DNA of 64,000 nucleotides, taken from positions 3,787 to 67,786 of the forward strand of contig JAZREJ010000039.1 in assembly GCA_045660745.1 (NCBI GenBank), read 5' to 3'. Origin of the DNA: RGIG6353 sp045660745. GTDB lineage: Bacteria > Bacillota > Clostridia > Oscillospirales > SIG627. The position numbers were made by a program, and so were the translations under genes. Of the stretch, positions 61,561 through 64,000 are shown one piece after another. The notes under the pieces are model-generated. The model was given only the letters and a program-made list of their open reading frames with translations, had not been told where the DNA came from and did no database searches. Every line of letters begins with the position of its first letter. Positions within the stretch are counted from its first letter, which is position 1.

Positions 61561-63438
61561 ATGAAAATCAATTTCAGCTTCAAATACGGTGATATTCTTT
61601 GTAATGCCGACAGTGATTTAACAAGCGTGCTTGACGAAGGTGTCAGCGTGCGTCTTGAAAAGAAGGACTATCCCGAATACAATGCCGTTGAGTGGGTTTT
61701 GTATTTTGAAAACAATTCGGACAAAGACAGCGGTATTTTCTCGGACATTCTCGACTGCGACACACTCCTTCCTTTAAGCATTCCGACTCCTCCGAGATCA
61801 GGCTATATGCCCACTGAGGGTAACGTTTGCGTTATCAGTATGAGAGGCACTGTCAACGGCACGTATTACTGGGAGAATAACAAGACTGCGGCTACCGAGT
61901 TCGGCTTCGATTACGAATATCTTGACAAGAGAAAGACTCGCAGATTTGCCAACACAACAGGACGCTCAAGTGACGGCACAATGCCCTTCTTTGACATCAC
62001 GGCATCAGGCTCGGGCTATATTGCCGCCATCGGCTGGACAGGTGACTGGAAGGCGGAATTCACAAAGTGCGACAACGGTGTTTCCATAAAGACGGGACTT
62101 AAAGAAACTCACTTTTACTTAAAGCCGGGTGAAAAAATACGCACAACGTCAATTCTTATTATGCAGTACTCCGAAAACGAGGACAAGCACAACAAGTTCA
62201 GACGTCTTGTGAAAAATCACTTTTCGCACAAGGCTTGCACCGACTCAAAGCGTGACGGTCTTATGGCATTTGAGCTTTGGGGCGGTATTACAAGCGAGGA
62301 AATGGTAAAGCGAATTGAGGAGCTTGCAAGTCACGATATCAAGTTTGAGGATATATGGATTGATGCGGGATGGTACGGAAGCTGCACTAAGTGTGACGAA
62401 GGCTTCAGCGGTGACTGGAGTATGCACACGGGTGAGTGGGAAGTAAACACAAGAGTTCATCCCGACGAATTCCTTGAGGTAAAAAAAGCCGCCGAGAAGG
62501 CGGGAATGCGTCTCATGCTTTGGTTTGAGCCTGAAAGAGCGGTCAAGGGAACGAAAATTCTTGCCGAGCATCCCGAATGGTTTATGACGCTTGAGGGGAA
62601 CAATTTTGCAATACTCGACTACGGCAACGAAGAGGCTTTCGATTACGTTTTAAGCACGCTGAAGGATTATACAAGAAAGCTTAACCTTTCCTGCTACCGA
62701 CAGGACTTTAATGTCTCCCTTACCGAATATTTCAAAAAATATGATGATGATAACAGACGCGGTATAACCGAAATTAAGCATATTACGGGAATGTACCGCC
62801 TTTGGGACGCACTCCACGAAGAGTTCCCCGAGCTTATTATTGATAACTGTTCAAGCGGTGGACGTAGAATTGATATCGAGTCCATAAGACGTGCTGTTGC
62901 TTTTTTCAGAAGCGACTATCAGTGTAACTTTAACGAAAACTCCGAGGTACTCCAAACCCACAATTCCAATATCTCATGCTATCTTCCCTACAACGGATGC
63001 ACAAGCAAAACAAAGTCGGATGACTATGCAATAAGAAGCGCTTATTCGTCAAGCTATGGTGGGGCATTTTACAATACCGTTTTTCAGACGATGGACGAAA
63101 ATGACTTTGCATGGGCGAAGCGTATGACCGATGAGTACAGAAGGCTGCGCAAGTATATGTCCTGTGACTTTTACAACCTCGCCTCCCGTGTGTTCGATAC
63201 TACCTCTTGGGCGGTGTGGCAGTATCATGACCCGTCTTCAAACAGCGGCATCGTTATGGCGTTCAGACGGAGCGAGTCCCCCTTCCCAACGTCTGAGATA
63301 ACTCTTCGCGGACTTTGTGAAAATGTCGAATATACCTTTACAAACCTTAACACAAACGAAACCTTCAAAAGTACACCTACCCTCAAAATCACACTCCCCG
63401 AAAAACGCTCAAGCGTGATATTTGAGTACAAGATTTAA
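61561..63438 (+). CDS. Glycoside hydrolase family 36 alpha-galactosidase
   Basis: The 625-residue protein has the GH36/clan D features: the WIDAGWYG barrel start, the likely nucleophile Asp in CYRQDFN, IDNCSSGGRRID, and the acid/base Asp in RSDYQ. It hydrolyses alpha-galactosides such as melibiose or raffinose-type sugars. Length is at the short end of the family. AAAGGAG precedes the ATG. It closes the LacI operon, and the sequence after the stop looks like half of a terminator cut by the IS remnant. Confidence 0.9.
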   Translation: MKINFSFKYGDILCNADSDLTSVLDEGVSVRLEKKDYPEYNAVEWVLYFENNSDKDSGIFSDILDCDTLLPLSIPTPPRSGYMPTEGNVCVISMRGTVNGTYYWENNKTAATEFGFDYEYLDKRKTRRFANTTGRSSDGTMPFFDITASGSGYIAAIGWTGDWKAEFTKCDNGVSIKTGLKETHFYLKPGEKIRTTSILIMQYSENEDKHNKFRRLVKNHFSHKACTDSKRDGLMAFELWGGITSEEMVKRIEELASHDIKFEDIWIDAGWYGSCTKCDEGFSGDWSMHTGEWEVNTRVHPDEFLEVKKAAEKAGMRLMLWFEPERAVKGTKILAEHPEWFMTLEGNNFAILDYGNEEAFDYVLSTLKDYTRKLNLSCYRQDFNVSLTEYFKKYDDDNRRGITEIKHITGMYRLWDALHEEFPELIIDNCSSGGRRIDIESIRRAVAFFRSDYQCNFNENSEVLQTHNSNISCYLPYNGCTSKTKSDDYAIRSAYSSSYGGAFYNTVFQTMDENDFAWAKRMTDEYRRLRKYMSCDFYNLASRVFDTTSWAVWQYHDPSSNSGIVMAFRRSESPFPTSEITLRGLCENVEYTFTNLNTNETFKSTPTLKITLPEKRSSVIFEYKI

Positions 63439-63439
63439 A

Positions 63440-63460
63440 CAAAAAAGCCGTAAGCGTGGT
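63440..63460 (+). other. Left half of a probable terminator cut by the IS
   Basis: After the GH36 stop there is an A run followed by GCCGTAAGCGTGG, which looks like the first arm of a terminator, but no complementary arm follows in the window. The IS3 remnant starts at about 63461, so it may have inserted into the terminator. Confidence 0.4.
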
Positions 63461-63504
63461 TGATATGCACCCCAAAAGAGATACTTTTGGAGGTGCATAT
63501 TTTT

Positions 63505-63723
63505 ATGTCAAAAAAGCAGAAAAAGTACTCGTCAGAATTCAAAATAGGTGTTATAATGGATATGCGAGAACACCAACTTGGATATAACGAAACAGTGCGA
63601 AAGTATTGGGATATAACCGGAGGTCAAGAACACAATTATCAAAAACAAGTACAAAGGTGGGAACGCATATTTTTAGAAGAAGGAGCCGAAGGTCTGATGA
63701 AAGAAAGACGAGGCAGAGCTTGA
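63505..63723 (+). pseudogene. IS3-family transposase orfA, frameshifted
   Basis: The 72-residue frame has the IS150-type OrfA start (SKKQKKYSSEFK) and an HTH segment (NETVRKYWDITGGQ), and ends in KERRGRA at a premature stop. The continuation with NKGRPPKLDRKVEEDLITENQ lies in another frame from about 63720, so one frameshift has occurred. Confidence 0.82.
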
Positions 63724-64000
63724 AAGCAAGCGGTTCGAACAAAGGTCGTCCGCCTAAGCTTGACCGAAAGGTAGAAGAAGATCTCATCACCGAGAACCAA
63801 AGACTTCTTGCCAAACATAATATTACGCAAAGTATGTCCCGAAAATGAAACTGTATGGCCAACGGAATAATGGAAAATTTCTTTGGCAGGCTGAAGGTCA
63901 AATGTATTACGGCGAAAAATTTGAATCCCCTGGGGGATTCATTGAAAAGTTAGAAGAATACATACATTACTACAACAACGAGAGAATCTCTCTCAAATTA
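63724..64000 (+). pseudogene. Fused orfA end and orfB C-terminal remnant
   Basis: After GRPPKLDRKVEEDLITENQRL the frame passes directly to AKHNITQSMSRK, which belongs near the C-terminus of OrfB, so about 0.9 kb of the usual element is missing. A TGA at 63846-63848 sits where family members usually have a Gly codon before NC. A second frameshift occurs at about 63897, after which MYYGEKFESPGGFIEKLEE and YIHYYNNERISLKL are readable to the window edge. Confidence 0.8.

Larger units (their letters stand above)
63461..64000 (+). mobile_element. Degenerate IS3-family (IS150-like) element, internally deleted, running off the window
   Basis: The left end at about 63461 has a sequence of inverted-repeat type with ATATGCACC and GGTGCATAT in an imperfect hairpin, typical of IS3-family ends upstream of orfA. 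The orfA-like frame starts at 63505 after GGAGG. An HTH-like KYSSEFKIG start and GRPPKLDRKVEEDL indicate orfA, and then the sequence passes without the orfB body to the C-terminal HNITQSMSRK and ENFFGRLK of orfB. At least two frameshifts and one stop are visible. The right end is outside the window. Confidence 0.85.

Noticed and set aside
1..64000. CRISPR arrays, tRNA genes, rRNA genes or prophage modules
   Set aside because: No regularly spaced repeats, tRNA-like cloverleaf ends, rRNA segments or phage structural genes were recognised on either strand.

Overview
The window looks like a chromosomal segment of an anaerobic, low-to-moderate GC Bacillota of class Clostridia, probably a gut carbohydrate degrader. 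Support for this: an Ile T-box leader in front of a long, type-2-like ileS; a perfect CIRCE operator in front of groES-groEL; strong Shine-Dalgarno sites; near-consensus sigma-A promoters (TTGACA, 17 bp, TATAAT); and many small loci built from one AraC-family regulator next to sugar-acting enzymes. I see no rRNA, tRNA, CRISPR array or prophage. The only mobile element is an eroded IS3-family remnant at the right edge.

Layout. 1-4.1 kb: C-terminal piece of an unknown protein, an AraC regulator divergent from an oxidoreductase and a GNAT acetyltransferase, then a DUF554 membrane protein. 4.2-7.6 kb: ileS with T-box leader. 7.7-11.1 kb: an AT-richer pair, a lipoprotein and a secreted DNRLRE protein with a metzincin-like Zn site, preceded by a leader that can fold into two exclusive hairpins. 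11.1-14.8 kb: AraC regulator, a putative deacetylase-like protein, and a divergent HpcH/HpaI aldolase plus hydroxyacid dehydrogenase. 14.9-16.2 kb: Na+-dependent transporter. 16.4-22.3 kb: acyltransferase, ceramidase-like and aldo/keto reductase operon, then phosphoesterase, PlsC-like and PAP2-like operon. 22.4-32.0 kb: a sugar locus with a nitrilase-GDPD fusion, GH2, ROK kinase, class I phosphomannose isomerase-like protein and a clan-A glycosidase, with a divergent AraC regulator. 32.0-36.9 kb: housekeeping genes ligA, groES, groEL and a DnaQ-type exonuclease. 37-40.4 kb: rare-sugar module of PfkB kinase, fucose-isomerase-like protein and tagatose/psicose-epimerase-like protein, under a 30-bp palindrome. 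40.7-52.5 kb: D-Ala-D-Ala carboxypeptidase, GH3, ThuA-like and Gfo/Idh/MocA genes, AraC regulators, a CapA-like lipoprotein operon and an ADP-ribosylglycohydrolase. 52.6-56.2 kb: operon with a GH42-like remnant, an amidohydrolase-acyltransferase fusion and an AraC regulator. 56.2-58.8 kb: glycerol-dehydrogenase-like gene, AraC regulator and SGNH hydrolase. 58.9-63.4 kb: LacI regulator, DMT permease, polysaccharide deacetylase and GH36 alpha-galactosidase in one operon. 63.46 kb to the end: IS3 remnant.

Read together, the genes suggest a scavenger of varied glycans or glycoconjugates: GH2, GH3, GH36 and clan-A glycosidases release sugars, isomerase, epimerase, kinase and oxidoreductase genes channel them, and seven AraC plus one LacI regulators give each locus its own switch. 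The most unusual items are two domain fusions (nitrilase-GDPD and amidohydrolase-acyltransferase), the attenuator-like leader of the metzincin gene, a promoter nested in a terminator stem, a 21-bp-phased direct repeat between an AraC gene and its likely target, and a 30-bp perfect palindrome over a promoter. All functions are read from sequence motifs and family knowledge. No database search was run.
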